Source: Micrococcales bacterium (GTDB lineage: Bacteria; Actinomycetota; Actinomycetes; Actinomycetales; Cellulomonadaceae). Taken from it: a stretch of 55,998 nucleotides of DNA. The stretch is taken from the NCBI GenBank assembly GCA_009777345.1, contig WRMB01000021.1:1-55998 (forward strand). Direction: 5' to 3'. Each line of letters begins with the position of its first letter. Positions within the stretch are counted from its first letter, which is position 1. A model generated the notes under the pieces. That model was given only the letters and a program-made list of their open reading frames with translations, was not told the DNA's origin and searched no databases. The translations under genes and the position numbers were made by a program. Below are positions 1-8,792 of the stretch, piece after piece.

Positions 1-60
1 GGGGGTGCCCCCGGTCCCGGCCGCTGCCGCCCCCGGCACAGCTGCCCCGGACCGTGAGGT

Positions 61-122
61 GTCTGGGTTTCGTGCTGCTGTTCTGGGGTTTAAAACCCCA
101 GACCAGCAGCACAAACCCCAGA
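61..122. terminator. Nested palindrome downstream of parC, probable terminator
   Basis: An inner inverted repeat (83-101, 9-bp arms CTGGGGTTT / AAACCCCAG around one A) lies inside an outer repeat of GTGCTGCTG / CAGCAGCAC. The whole structure is a long stem with one mismatch. It sits about 35 bases beyond the stop of the leftward topoisomerase gene, so it is placed to end that transcript; the AAA/TTT runs flanking the centre are the only A/T-rich bases nearby. The terminator role is inferred from position and symmetry. Confidence 0.55.
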
Positions 123-157
123 AGCCTGCCGCGAGCCTCAGGGCCAGGGTGGCCTCA

Positions 158-2671
158 TCAGCCGACGGCGTGCAGCGGGGTGGACAGCGGGGTGCCGGAC
201 ATGTCGCGGCGGGGGTCGGGCTCGGGCAGGGGGACGGGCTGGCCGGTGGCGCTGGTGGCGGTAGCCGGGGCGGGGCCGACCCAGGCCAGGAGCAGGGTGT
301 CCTCGCCCTTGAGGAAGCGGTGGGAGCGGACGCCGCCGGTGGCGCGGCCCTTGCCGGGGTAGGCGTCGAGACCGGTGACCTTGGCGGTGCCGGTCTGGGT
401 GCCGGGCAGGGCCGACGCCGAGCCTGCGACGGTGACCACCTGGGCGGGGAAGGTCGTGGGGACGGAACCGGCGAAGACGACGCGGCAGGCGGGGCCGAGC
501 TTGATACCAGCCATGCCACCGGCGGCCCGGCCCTGGGGGCGGACCGCGGCGGCGGGGAAGTGCAGCAGGGACGAGTCGGAGGCGAGCAGGACGATCTCGT
601 CGTCGTCGGCCGCATGGGCCACGCCGACCACCGCGTCGTCGTCCTTCAGCGTGATGACCTCCCAGGAGTCCCGGTTGGCCGGGACGTCGCCCGGGGTCAC
701 ACGCTTGACCACACCGGCGGCGGTGCCCAGCAGCAGGGGAGCCGCCTCCGGGTCGAGCGACGCCAGACCCACGACGTGCTCGGAGCGTTCCAGCGTCACC
801 ACCTCGGCAACCGGGGCGCCGCCGGACAGCGACAGCCGACCCTCGCTCGGCGGCAGCCCGGGCAGCTCCACGACCTCCAGACGGAGCAGGCGGCCACGGT
901 TGGTCACCGCGCCTACCTGGGCGCGGGTCGAGGCCAGCACCTGCCCGGCGAGCACGTCGTGACGGGTCCGGGCGCCGTTGCGGACCAGGGGTGTGCCGTC
1001 GGCGGTGCGGGCCAGCAGACCGGTGGCCGACAGCACCACGCGGCACGGGGTGTCGGCGATCTCCAGGGCCACCGGTGCGCGCCCCAGCGCTGCGGACGAG
1101 GCCGACACTGTGCTACCAGGTGTGCCCGCCGCACCGCCCGCGGACTCCAGCAGCACGGTGCGCCGGGGCGTGCCGTAGGTCGCGGCCACATCGGCCATGT
1201 CGTCGCTGACCTGGGTGCGCAGCAGGTGGTCGTCGGCCAGCAGCGCCTCCAGCTCGGCGATCTCGCGGTCCAGCTGGTCGCGTTCCTTCTCCAGCTCCAG
1301 GCGGGAGAAGCGGGTCAGGCGCCGCAGCCGCAGCTCCAGGATGTACTCGGCCTGCTTGTCCGTCAGGTCGAAGACCATCATCAGCCGGGACCGGGCCATA
1401 TCGGCGTCGTCGGCGTCCCGGATGATCGCGATGACCTCGTCGATGTCCAGGATCGCCACCAGCAGCCCGGTGACCAGGTGCAGACGTTCCTTGCGCCGTT
1501 CCAGCCGGTAGGCGGTGCGCCGCCGGGTGACGGTGATCCGGTGGTCCACCCACACGGTCAGCAGCTCGCGCAGGCCCAGGGTGCGGGGCTGGCCTTCGAC
1601 CAGGGCCACGTTGTTGACGGAGAACGAGTCCTCCATCGGGGTGTGCCGGAACAGCTGGGCCAGCACCGCCTCCGGTTCGAACCCGGACTTGACCTCGATG
1701 AGCAGGCGCAGCCCGTGGTGGCGGTCGGTCAGGTCGTTGGCGTCGGCGATCCCGGACAGCTTCTTGGCCTGCACACCCTCCTTGATCTTCTCCAGCACCC
1801 GTTCCGGGCTGACCAGGTACGGCAGCTCGGTCACGACGATCCCGCGCCGCCGGGCCGTGACGTTCTCGACCTTGCAGGTCGCCCGGACGCGGAACTGGCC
1901 CCGACCGGTGGCGTAGGCCTCGCGCACCCCTTCCAGGCCGACGACGGTGCCGCCGCCGGGCAGGTCCGGTCCGGGGACGAAGCGCACGAGCTCGTCCAGG
2001 GTCGCCTCGGGGTGCATGACCAGGTGCCGGGCCGCCGCGACCACCTCGACGAGGTTGTGCGGGGCCATGTTCGTGGCCATCCCGACGGCGATCCCGGCCG
2101 CGCCGTTGACCAGCAGGTTCGGGATCGCGGCGGGCAGCACCGCCGGCTGCATGAGCTTGTTGTCGTAGTTCGGGACGAAGTCGACAGCGTCCTCGTCGAT
2201 CCCGTCGAGCATCGCCACCGTCGCCGGTGCCATCCGGGCCTCGGTGTACCGCGGTGCGGCCGGGCCCTGGTCCAGCGACCCGAAGTTGCCGTGCCCGTCG
2301 ACCAGCGGCAGCCGCATCGCGAACGGCTGGGCCAGGCGCACCATCGCGTCGTAGATCGCCGCGTCGCCGTGCGGGTGCAGCTTGCCCATGACGTCGCCGA
2401 CCACCCGGGACGACTTCACGTACGGCCGGTCCGGGCGCAGGCCCATCTCGCCCATCTGGTAGGCGATGCGCCGCTGGACGGGCTTGAGGCCGTCGCGGGC
2501 GTCGGGCAGGGCGCGGGCGTAGATGACCGAGTAGGCGTACTCCAGGAACGACGTCTGCATCTCCGCCGCGACGTCGATATCGACGATCCGTTCCGCTCCC
2601 GAGACTGAGGAGTCGTCGGGCGGGGTGTCGGGTGGGCTCGGGCGGCGGGCCACGTCAGTCTCCTCGTACAT
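158..2671 (-). CDS. parC: DNA topoisomerase IV subunit A (ParC/GyrA family)
   Basis: Breakage-reunion subunit of a type IIA topoisomerase, 837 aa from the ATG at 2671. The N-terminal winged-helix/tower part carries the family motifs: GLKPVQRRI, the [12 protein letters not shown] segment, and APRYTEARM, whose Tyr (about residue 142) is the active-site tyrosine that attacks DNA. A coiled-coil stretch ([14 protein letters not shown]) follows, then a C-terminal beta-pinwheel of repeated blades. I see no canonical GyrA box (QRRGGKG type) in the C-terminal domain, which fits ParC rather than GyrA, as does its place beside DUF5998 and the phosphatase gene as in streptomycetes. The chosen start begins MYEETD and follows a GGGGG Shine-Dalgarno; an in-frame extension upstream has no family similarity. 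The partner parE is not in the window. Confidence 0.9.
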   Translation of the reverse strand: MYEETDVARRPSPPDTPPDDSSVSGAERIVDIDVAAEMQTSFLEYAYSVIYARALPDARDGLKPVQRRIAYQMGEMGLRPDRPYVKSSRVVGDVMGKLHPHGDAAIYDAMVRLAQPFAMRLPLVDGHGNFGSLDQGPAAPRYTEARMAPATVAMLDGIDEDAVDFVPNYDNKLMQPAVLPAAIPNLLVNGAAGIAVGMATNMAPHNLVEVVAAARHLVMHPEATLDELVRFVPGPDLPGGGTVVGLEGVREAYATGRGQFRVRATCKVENVTARRRGIVVTELPYLVSPERVLEKIKEGVQAKKLSGIADANDLTDRHHGLRLLIEVKSGFEPEAVLAQLFRHTPMEDSFSVNNVALVEGQPRTLGLRELLTVWVDHRITVTRRRTAYRLERRKERLHLVTGLLVAILDIDEVIAIIRDADDADMARSRLMMVFDLTDKQAEYILELRLRRLTRFSRLELEKERDQLDREIAELEALLADDHLLRTQVSDDMADVAATYGTPRRTVLLESAGGAAGTPGSTVSASSAALGRAPVALEIADTPCRVVLSATGLLARTADGTPLVRNGARTRHDVLAGQVLASTRAQVGAVTNRGRLLRLEVVELPGLPPSEGRLSLSGGAPVAEVVTLERSEHVVGLASLDPEAAPLLLGTAAGVVKRVTPGDVPANRDSWEVITLKDDDAVVGVAHAADDDEIVLLASDSSLLHFPAAAVRPQGRAAGGMAGIKLGPACRVVFAGSVPTTFPAQVVTVAGSASALPGTQTGTAKVTGLDAYPGKGRATGGVRSHRFLKGEDTLLLAWVGPAPATATSATGQPVPLPEPDPRRDMSGTPLSTPLHAVG

Positions 2672-2676
2672 CGGGT

Positions 2677-2693
2677 GCACCCCCTTGGGGTGC
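2677..2693 (-). promoter_or_regulatory. Hairpin enclosing the parC ribosome-binding site
   Basis: On the transcribed strand a 7-bp perfect stem GCACCCC-AAG-GGGGTGC ends 5 bases before the parC ATG. The right arm is the G-rich Shine-Dalgarno itself, so folding would hide the ribosome-binding site. Symmetry and position are seen directly; a control role is inference. Confidence 0.35.
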
Positions 2694-2859
2694 GCCGCAC
2701 ATCGTCGCACATCTGATCGAGGTGAGGTGGTGCACCGGCTCTCGCGTGTCCGGACGACCTGCGAGATATCGCGCAAGCCGCTCCAGACCGGGGTCGCGGC
2801 CCGCCTGGTAGACGGGCAAGTGGGCGGCAGGGGCGGGGCGACAGTGGGAGGATGAGCGG

Positions 2860-3441
2860 GTGCCTACCCTTCCCGCGCTGCGTCGTGACCTCGACCGGGC
2901 CGGCTACTACCCCGAGCTGGTAGCGGACGTGGTCGACGTCGCCATCGCTGACGAACCCGTCGTCGCCCACCTGGTGCTGCCCGAGACCACCCTGGACGAC
3001 GTGGCGCTGCGCCGTCACGTCACGGTGATGGTGCTGACCGCGTCCCGGCTGGTCGTGGCGCACGTCGACGACCTGCCCGCCGACTCCGAGCACCCGTCGG
3101 CCTCGGCCGCGGCCACCACCGAGGCGGTGCCGCTGTCCCGGGTGCGGTCCGTCGGGCTGACCCACGTGGTCTCCGACCCGGCCCGCTACCGCCCGGGCCG
3201 CACCCGGCCTTCGGAGCTGACCCTGGCGATCGGCTGGGGCGCGGTCAGCCAGGTCGACCTGGAACCGGCCGCCTGCGACGACCCGCACTGCACCGCCGAC
3301 CACGGTCTGACCGGGTCGATCACCGGCGACGACGTGGCGGTCCGGGTGAGTGCCGCCGCCGAGGGTGCTGACGCGGTGCGGGCCGCGGTCCGGTTCGCCC
3401 GGCAGCTGTCGCAGGCTACGGCGTCGGCCGGGCGGGAATAG
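2860..3441 (+). CDS. DUF5998 family protein
   Basis: 193-aa soluble protein of an actinobacterial family of unknown function (DUF5998). It starts at GTG after a GGGAGG ribosome-binding site. The sequence is mixed alpha/beta without signal peptide or membrane segment; the segment [24 protein letters not shown] and the [11 protein letters not shown] motif (Cys/His-rich) are the most conserved-looking parts. It is divergent from parC and 7 bases ahead of the phosphatase gene, so the two are probably co-transcribed. The family assignment rests on recalled family sequence and on the parC-DUF5998-phosphatase order typical of actinobacteria. Function cannot be inferred. Confidence 0.75.
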   Translation: MPTLPALRRDLDRAGYYPELVADVVDVAIADEPVVAHLVLPETTLDDVALRRHVTVMVLTASRLVVAHVDDLPADSEHPSASAAATTEAVPLSRVRSVGLTHVVSDPARYRPGRTRPSELTLAIGWGAVSQVDLEPAACDDPHCTADHGLTGSITGDDVAVRVSAAAEGADAVRAAVRFARQLSQATASAGRE

Positions 3442-3448
3442 GCGGGGC

Positions 3449-4612
3449 GTGTCTGTGCTGGCGGCTGCGTGCGCCCGGGTCGGTTTGACCTGGCCGCTGG
3501 CGGCCCCGGGGCTCGGTGACGTGCTTGCCGGGGCCGGTGGTGCGCTGGGGCTGACCGACCCGCAGGCTGCGGACGCCCGGTCCCGGCTCGGCCTGCCCGT
3601 CGCGGACCGGGTGGTCGTGGCGCTGGTAGACGGCCTGGGCCGGACCAACCTGGGCGAACGTGGCGGGCACGCCCCGTTCCTGCGACGCCTGCTGCCCGGG
3701 TCGCTGACGCTGCGCAGCCCCTTCCCGTCCACCACCGCGGCCTCTCTGGGCACGTTCGGTACCGGTGCGCCCCCCGGGGCGACGGCGATGCTCGGCTACA
3801 CGGTGCGCAACCCGGCCACGGGCGGCCTGGCGAACCTGGTGTCCTGGACGGGCCTGCCCGACGCGGCCGAGCAGTGGCAGCGCCAGCCCACCTGGTTCGA
3901 ACGGCTGGTGGCGGCCGGTATCGCTGTGCGGTCGGTGGGACCGCAGCGCTTCGAGGGGTCCGGGCTGACCCGGGCGGTGCTGCGCGGCGGGACGTACCGG
4001 CCCGCCGAGACGCTGCCGCAGCGGGTCGACCGGGCGGTGTCCGCGGCCCGGGAACCGGGTCTGGTCTACCTGTACTGGGGGCAGGTCGACAAGGTCGGCC
4101 ACCACGCCGGGTGGGGCTCGCTGGCCTGGGGTGAGGCGCTGGGCGCGACCGACGCCGAGCTGGCGCGTCTGGCCCGGTCCCTGCCGCGCGGCACGCTGCT
4201 GGTGGTCACCGCCGACCACGGCATGGTCGACGTGGACCGGACCGTGCGCTGGGACGTGGCGACGTCACCGGAGCTGGCCCGGGGCGTCGGGCTGGTCACG
4301 GGGGAGCCCCGGGCCATGCAGCTGCACCTCGACGTCGGGACCGACGCCGACGCGGTCGTCACCCGGTGGCAGGACGTGCTGGGTGATCACGCCGTCGTCC
4401 TCAGCCGGGCCGATGCCGTCGCGGCTGGGCTGTTCGGGCCGGTCGAGGCGGCGGTGGCACCGGTGATCGGTGACGTGGTCGTGGCGATGGCCGGTCGGGC
4501 CACCGTGGTCGACTCGCGCACCCAGACACCGGAGTCGCTGCAGCTGCTCGGGGTGCACGGATCGCTGACCGAGCACGAGACCGTGGTGCCGCTGCTGGTC
4601 ACCCAGGTCTGA
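3449..4612 (+). CDS. Alkaline-phosphatase-superfamily (nucleotide pyrophosphatase/phosphodiesterase-like) protein
   Basis: 387-aa member of the type I phosphodiesterase/nucleotide pyrophosphatase family. Metal-binding and catalytic motifs are visible in order: VVALVDGLG (first metal Asp), PFPSTTAAS (Thr nucleophile), WGQVDKVGHHAG (Asp/His metal site) and VVTADHGMVD (Asp-His pair). There is no signal peptide, so it is probably cytoplasmic or peripherally associated. The GTG at 3449 was chosen because it lies just after the DUF5998 stop and before the first conserved residues; the longer frame overlaps DUF5998. Its 3' end is 5 bases from the convergent sepH. The natural substrate is unknown for this actinobacterial clade. 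Confidence 0.8.
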   Translation: MSVLAAACARVGLTWPLAAPGLGDVLAGAGGALGLTDPQAADARSRLGLPVADRVVVALVDGLGRTNLGERGGHAPFLRRLLPGSLTLRSPFPSTTAASLGTFGTGAPPGATAMLGYTVRNPATGGLANLVSWTGLPDAAEQWQRQPTWFERLVAAGIAVRSVGPQRFEGSGLTRAVLRGGTYRPAETLPQRVDRAVSAAREPGLVYLYWGQVDKVGHHAGWGSLAWGEALGATDAELARLARSLPRGTLLVVTADHGMVDVDRTVRWDVATSPELARGVGLVTGEPRAMQLHLDVGTDADAVVTRWQDVLGDHAVVLSRADAVAAGLFGPVEAAVAPVIGDVVVAMAGRATVVDSRTQTPESLQLLGVHGSLTEHETVVPLLVTQV

Positions 4613-4616
4613 CGCC

Positions 4617-5663
4617 CTACTCGGGCTTGGCACCGAAGACGATCTCGTCCCAGCTGGGCACCTTGGCCCGGCCCTTGCGCCGACCGCGGCCCGTCGCGCT
4701 GGTCGCCCCCGCCGCCGTCGACGTGCTGGTCGTACCGGCCTTGGTCCGGCTCGACCCGGTCCGGCGGGACGCACCAGCGTGGTCCGGGTTCTCGGACGAG
4801 CGCGCTGACGCCGCCGACGGTGCGGTCGCTGGGGGGCTCGCCGTGGTGACCTTCGGGGTCGGTCGGCTGGTCGTGGTCTTGGCCTTGCGGGTGGTCTTGG
4901 TGACCGGTGTCGGGGTGGACGGCGCCTCGTCCGGGCCGTCGTCCAGGTCGACCGGCTGGCGCTTGCCCCGGCGGCTGCCGAGCTCGTCCAGCAGGGTGTC
5001 GACGGCCGGGGTGGGACTGGTCGTCGGGGTCTCGACCTGGGCGAGGTCGAAGACCACGGGCCGGACCGCGGTCAGGTGGCGTCGGGCCGCGGGCTCGGCG
5101 ATCTCCGTCTCCGACAGCCAGCGGGCCTCGTCCTCGGTGGCGGTCAGCGTCTTGGTCGAGGGGTCGAACGCCCAGCGGGCCTCGCGCGGTTCCTCGGCGG
5201 CCACGAACCGGGCGACCACGACCCACGGACCGGACCGGTCGCGAGCCGCGTCCCAGGTCAGCGAGCCAATCTCGACGCCGCGGGCGACCAGGCGGTCGGC
5301 CACCAGGTCGCCGAGCGCCGGGGCGTCGAGATCGCGCCCGACCGGGGCGGTGCGGGCCTGCTCGGCGATATACGCCCGTTCGTCGATCACCGGGCCCTCG
5401 AAGCGGCGCACGTGCTGCACCGTGACGTCCGCCGACTCGGCGATCTCGGCGGCGGTCTGGCCGGCCCGGATCCGAGCCTGGATCTCGCGCGGGGTCAGGG
5501 TCCCGGACTGCTCGGTGCGCACCTGCTCGAGCTGGGGGCGGTCGCGGCGCACGGCCGCGCGCAGCGCCTCGTCGATGGGCAGGGTGAACCGCAGGCCGTC
5601 GTCGCCGCGCAGGACGAGGCGCTCACCGTCCTGGTCCAGACCGACCAGCTCGAGCTCTGCCAT
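4617..5663 (-). CDS. sepH: Septation protein SepH (DUF3071)
   Basis: 348-aa cell-division protein. In Streptomyces and Mycobacterium SepH binds FtsZ and promotes its assembly. The N-terminal DUF3071 domain (about residues 1-170) begins MAELELVGLDQDGERLVL and contains the helix-turn-helix-like LTPREIQARIRAGQTAAEIAE segment followed by VQHVRRFEGPVIDERAYIAEQAR, which is diagnostic. The C-terminal half is a long, basic, Thr/Pro/Lys-rich disordered tail (KTTRKAKTTTSRPTPK) ending in the short conserved GRAKVPSWDEIVFG-type peptide, as expected for SepH. The ATG at 5663 follows AGGAGG with 5-base spacing. It is convergent with the upstream phosphatase gene and divergent from the IMPase gene. Confidence 0.92.
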   Translation of the reverse strand: MAELELVGLDQDGERLVLRGDDGLRFTLPIDEALRAAVRRDRPQLEQVRTEQSGTLTPREIQARIRAGQTAAEIAESADVTVQHVRRFEGPVIDERAYIAEQARTAPVGRDLDAPALGDLVADRLVARGVEIGSLTWDAARDRSGPWVVVARFVAAEEPREARWAFDPSTKTLTATEDEARWLSETEIAEPAARRHLTAVRPVVFDLAQVETPTTSPTPAVDTLLDELGSRRGKRQPVDLDDGPDEAPSTPTPVTKTTRKAKTTTSRPTPKVTTASPPATAPSAASARSSENPDHAGASRRTGSSRTKAGTTSTSTAAGATSATGRGRRKGRAKVPSWDEIVFGAKPE

Positions 5664-5770
5664 GGACACCTCCTGCGGGCCAGCCTGCCATCCGGCGCGA
5701 CCGTTCGGGGGGAAATGGCCCGGTGAGCCGCCGTTGCCGCCCGACCGGGGGTCGCGGGCAAGATGGAGTC

Positions 5771-6649
5771 ATGACCGAACCTGGCTGTGGCCCTGCCCCG
5801 CTCGACCCCGCCCTGCTCGACCGGACCCTGCTCGACGAGCTGGTCGGCCTGGCCGAACGTGCCGCCCGCGAGGCCGCGGCGCTGGTCCACGACGGTCGTC
5901 CGGACCGGGTCGAGGTCACCGCGACGAAGAGCAGCCACGCCGATATCGTCACCGCGATGGACCTGGCTGCCGAGGAACGGCTGCGCACGGTCCTGCACCA
6001 GGCCCGCCCCAGGGACGGCATCCTCGGCGAAGAACAGGGCTACGAACCGGGGACCAGCGGTATCACCTGGGTGATCGACCCCGTCGACGGCACCGTGAAC
6101 TACCTGTACGGGCTGGCGGCCTACGCCGTGCTGGTCGCCGCGGTCACCGGACCGGGCCCGGCTGTCCCCGACCCGGCCACCTGGACGGTGCTCGCGTCGT
6201 GCGTGCGGGCTCCCGCGCTGGACCGGACCTGGACGGCGACCCGCGGTGGCGGGGCGTACCGCGACGGCCGCAGGCTGGCTCTGGGCACCCCGCCCGAGCT
6301 GGGCCTGTGCCTGCTCGGCACCGGGTTCGGCTACCGTCGGGCGGTCCGCGCGCTGCAGGGCCGGGTGGTGGCCGGGCTGCTGCCCCAGGTGCGCGACCTG
6401 CGCCGGATGGGTTCGGCCGGGCTGGACCTGTGCGCCGTGGCCGACGGCAGCCTCGACCTGTTCTTCGAACGCGGTCTCAACCCGTGGGACCTGGCCGCCG
6501 GGTCGCTCGTCGCCGCCGAGGCGGGTGCCCAGGTCAGCGGCCTGCGTGGGGCGCCGGCCGGGGAGGCGATGACCGTCGCCGGGCACCCGGGGCGCGTCGG
6601 GGAGCTTCTCACCCTGCTGGAGCAGGCCGGAGCGGACGAACCGGTGTGA
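5771..6649 (+). CDS. Inositol monophosphatase family protein
   Basis: 292-aa member of the lithium-sensitive inositol monophosphatase/FBPase superfamily. Metal-site motifs are present: the early ADIVTAMD, GEEQG (Glu), WVIDPVDGTVNYLYG (Asp-Pro-x-Asp-Gly-Thr) and the C-terminal NPWDLAAGSLVAAEAGA. It would dephosphorylate inositol-1-phosphate or a related sugar phosphate in the cytoplasm; in actinobacteria inositol feeds phosphatidylinositol and mycothiol. The corresponding gene in mycobacteria is suhB, next to sigA, in the same neighbourhood. The ATG at 5771 (MTEPGCGP) was chosen over an upstream ATG at 5723 that has no similarity. The exact substrate cannot be set from sequence. Confidence 0.88.
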   Translation: MTEPGCGPAPLDPALLDRTLLDELVGLAERAAREAAALVHDGRPDRVEVTATKSSHADIVTAMDLAAEERLRTVLHQARPRDGILGEEQGYEPGTSGITWVIDPVDGTVNYLYGLAAYAVLVAAVTGPGPAVPDPATWTVLASCVRAPALDRTWTATRGGGAYRDGRRLALGTPPELGLCLLGTGFGYRRAVRALQGRVVAGLLPQVRDLRRMGSAGLDLCAVADGSLDLFFERGLNPWDLAAGSLVAAEAGAQVSGLRGAPAGEAMTVAGHPGRVGELLTLLEQAGADEPV

Positions 6650-6801
6650 ACCTCGCGCCTCGCCGTGGTGTCGTTTCACAGTCGGGGGGTTCATGGTGCA
6701 CAATCCGTGCCGCCCTGCTGTGACGCGGGAACAGAACCGGGTCGGCGGGCCTTGAGGTCCCTAGTACGACCCGACGTACCACGAAGAGAGTGACGCCACC
6801 G

Positions 6802-7101
6802 ATGGCTACCGACTACGACGCGCCGCGCAAGAACGAGGAAGAGCTCTCCGAGGACTCCCTCCAAGAGCTGCAGGCCCGCCGGACCGACAAGAACTCCGGT
6901 GTCGTCGACGAGGACGAGACCGAGGCTGCCGAGGGGTTCGAGCTGCCCGGCGCCGACCTGTCCGGCGAGGAGCTGTCCGTGCGGGTGCTGCCCCGCCAGG
7001 CGGACGAGTTCACCTGCTCGCACTGCTTCCTGGTGCACCACCGCAGCCAGCTGGCCTACGAGAAGGACGGGCTGCCGGTCTGCTCGGAGTGCGCCGCCTG
7101 A
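6802..7101 (+). CDS. DUF4193 zinc-ribbon protein
   Basis: 99-aa actinobacterial protein (DUF4193). The N-terminal half is acidic and begins [14 protein letters not shown], the usual family start. The C-terminal half has two Cys pairs (FTCSHCFL and LPVCSECAA) forming a single zinc ribbon, with [12 protein letters not shown] between them. Spacing and length match the family. It lies 13 bases before dut. The 152 bases upstream hold no gene and presumably carry the promoter; I see no clear -35/-10 pair there. Function is unknown, but the family is nearly universal in actinobacteria and sits beside sigA-region genes, so a role in transcription or nucleic-acid binding is plausible (inference). Confidence 0.85.
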   Translation: MATDYDAPRKNEEELSEDSLQELQARRTDKNSGVVDEDETEAAEGFELPGADLSGEELSVRVLPRQADEFTCSHCFLVHHRSQLAYEKDGLPVCSECAA

Positions 7102-7114
7102 GAGCGGGCCGACG

Positions 7115-7573
7115 ATGACGGACGAGGACGTCACGGTGCTGCTGCGGCGGCTCGACCCCGACCTGCCCGCTCCCGCGTACGCCCGGACGGGTGATGCGGG
7201 CGCCGACCTGGTCACCGCGGTGGACATAACGCTGGCCCCGGGGCAGCGGGTGACCGTGCCGACCGGGGTGGCGCTCGCGCTGCCCGCCGGGTGGGTCGGT
7301 CTCGTGCACCCCCGTTCTGGTCTGGCCGCCCGGCACGGGCTGACCGTCGTCAACGCCCCGGGCACCGTGGACAGCGGGTACCGGGGCGAGATCAAGGTCA
7401 CCCTGCTCAACACCGACGCCGCGGAGCCCGTGGTGCTGCGCCGGGGCGACCGGATCGCCCAGCTGGTCGTGCAGCGGGTCGCCCAGGCCCGGTTCGAGGA
7501 GGTCGCCGCGCTGCCGGAGTCCGAGCGCGGTGCGGACGGCTTCGGCTCGTCCGGCGGTTGGTCCGTCCCCTGA
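7115..7573 (+). CDS. dut: Deoxyuridine 5'-triphosphate nucleotidohydrolase (dUTPase)
   Basis: 152-aa trimeric dUTPase that hydrolyses dUTP to dUMP and pyrophosphate, preventing uracil incorporation and feeding ThyA, also encoded in this window. All five family motifs are seen: AGADLVTA (motif 1), HPRSGLA (2), [15 protein letters not shown] (3, catalytic Asp), [11 protein letters not shown] (4) and the C-terminal [10 protein letters not shown] (5, P-loop-like lid). Length is normal. The ATG at 7115 was preferred because the longer frame overlaps DUF4193. It ends just before the DUF3710 leader. Confidence 0.96.
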   Translation: MTDEDVTVLLRRLDPDLPAPAYARTGDAGADLVTAVDITLAPGQRVTVPTGVALALPAGWVGLVHPRSGLAARHGLTVVNAPGTVDSGYRGEIKVTLLNTDAAEPVVLRRGDRIAQLVVQRVAQARFEEVAALPESERGADGFGSSGGWSVP

Positions 7574-7585
7574 GTGGGATACCCT
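7558..7585 (+). promoter_or_regulatory. Candidate housekeeping promoter upstream of the DUF3710 gene
   Basis: TTGGTC (7558-7563) and TACCCT (7580-7585) are separated by 16 bases and lie in the 130-base leader before the DUF3710 start. They resemble a sigma-A -35/-10 pair of a GC-rich actinobacterium. The call is made by eye only. Confidence 0.3.
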
Positions 7586-7702
7586 GCAACCCGGGCGGTG
7601 GACGAGTCGGTCCGACCGCGCCGAGGTGAGGGTGTCGAGCCCAGCCACCGTACGCAGCACGGCGGGCACAGCACTGGTGCCATTGAGAGTCGGGAGTCGA
7701 TC

Positions 7703-8389
7703 GTGGGTCTGTTCCGTCGGGTGAGGCCGGACGACGAGCCGGACGCTGACCGCAGCGCCCCGGACACGGCACCGCAGGACGGGGACGTGCCGCCGCAGAC
7801 CGGTCCGTGGGACTCCTCCGACCCCCGGCCCGCGGGCCCGTACCTCGACCTCGGCGGCCTGCAGGTGCCGGTCCCGTCGGGGCTGAAGGTGCACATGGAC
7901 ACCGACGACTCCCGGCGGGTGGTCCGGGTGCGGATGGAGGTCGCCGGGTCCGAGCTGCAGCTGGCGCCGTTCGCTGCGCCGCGCACGGCGGGGATCTGGG
8001 ACGAGATCCGGGCCGAGATCGTCGAGCAGATCCAGTCCGACGGCGGACGCGCCGACGAGATGATGGGCCGGTTCGGGCTCGAGGTGGCCGCGAAGATGGT
8101 GGTCCGCAGCGAGGGCAAGTCCGGCAAGCGGACGGTGCGGTTCCTCGGGGTGGACGGTCCGCGCTGGTTCCTGCGCGGGGTGGTCACCGGTGCGGCCGCG
8201 TCCGACCCGACCGCCGCCGCGGTGGTCGAAGACCTGTTCGCCGGGTGCGTCGTGGTCCGTGGCACCGCCGCGATGCCACCGCGCGACCTGCTGGTGATGC
8301 GGCTGCCCGACGAGGCGCCCGTCGTCGAGCCGGACGAGCCGGAGTTCGACCCGCTGACCCGCGGTCCTGAGATCACCGAGATCCGATGA
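7703..8389 (+). CDS. DUF3710 family protein
   Basis: 228-aa actinobacterial protein of unknown function (DUF3710; Rv2696c-like in mycobacteria). It begins MGLFRRVRPD, has a low-complexity acidic linker (about residues 10-45) and then a compact alpha/beta domain with YLDLGGLQVPVPSGLKV, GSELQLAPFAAPRTAGIWDEIR and RFLGVDGPRWFLRGVVTGAAA, which are the family hallmarks. The GTG at 7703 was chosen because family members start with this MGLF-type sequence; the 43 in-frame codons upstream are leader DNA. It is followed closely by the OB-fold and DUF3159 genes, in the same order as in mycobacteria. Confidence 0.88.
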   Translation: MGLFRRVRPDDEPDADRSAPDTAPQDGDVPPQTGPWDSSDPRPAGPYLDLGGLQVPVPSGLKVHMDTDDSRRVVRVRMEVAGSELQLAPFAAPRTAGIWDEIRAEIVEQIQSDGGRADEMMGRFGLEVAAKMVVRSEGKSGKRTVRFLGVDGPRWFLRGVVTGAAASDPTAAAVVEDLFAGCVVVRGTAAMPPRDLLVMRLPDEAPVVEPDEPEFDPLTRGPEITEIR

Positions 8390-8420
8390 CCCGGCCTGGT
8401 CCGACGGTCTCGGCGGTCCG

Positions 8421-8792
8421 ATGAAGTCGCTACGCCGACGCGCCCGGTCGTTGCTCGCCTCCCGGGAGCAGGTCGAGGCCGACGAAGAACGCGCCGATGC
8501 GCTGGCCGTGGCCGGGTGCACCCCGGTCGCCGAGCTACCCGACCGGCACCGTGCCTCGGCGTCGGGCGTGCTGCGCTCGGTGACGCTGCGGCCCCGCGAG
8601 GGGGTTCCCGCGCTGGTGGCCGAGCTGTACGACGGTTCCGGCTCCCTGGACCTGGTCTGGCTGGGTCGGCGCGAGATCGCCGGGATCGTGCCGGGACGAC
8701 GGCTCGTCGTCGAGGGTATGGTCACCCGGCTCGACGGTCGGCGGGCCGTCTACAACCCGCGCTACCAGCTCAAGGCCCGGCCTCATGAGTGA
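8421..8792 (+). CDS. OB-fold nucleic-acid-binding protein
   Basis: 123-aa protein. A basic N-terminal helix (MKSLRRRARSLLASREQ) precedes an OB-fold of the tRNA-anticodon-binding type: ASGVLRSVTLRP, PALVAELYDGSGSLDLVWLGRREIAGI, RRLVVEGMVTRLDGRRAVYNPRYQL. It is the counterpart of the mycobacterial Rv2694c-type protein between the DUF3710 and DUF3159 genes. It probably binds single-stranded nucleic acid, but no partner is known. Its last 8 bases overlap the start of the DUF3159 gene, which implies translational coupling. Confidence 0.82.
   Translation: MKSLRRRARSLLASREQVEADEERADALAVAGCTPVAELPDRHRASASGVLRSVTLRPREGVPALVAELYDGSGSLDLVWLGRREIAGIVPGRRLVVEGMVTRLDGRRAVYNPRYQLKARPHE

Noticed and set aside
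5..2608. Very long rightward open frame (867 codons) opposite parC
   Set aside because: It is the antisense shadow of parC, created by GC-rich codons; low-complexity Gly/Gln/Arg sequence without family similarity.
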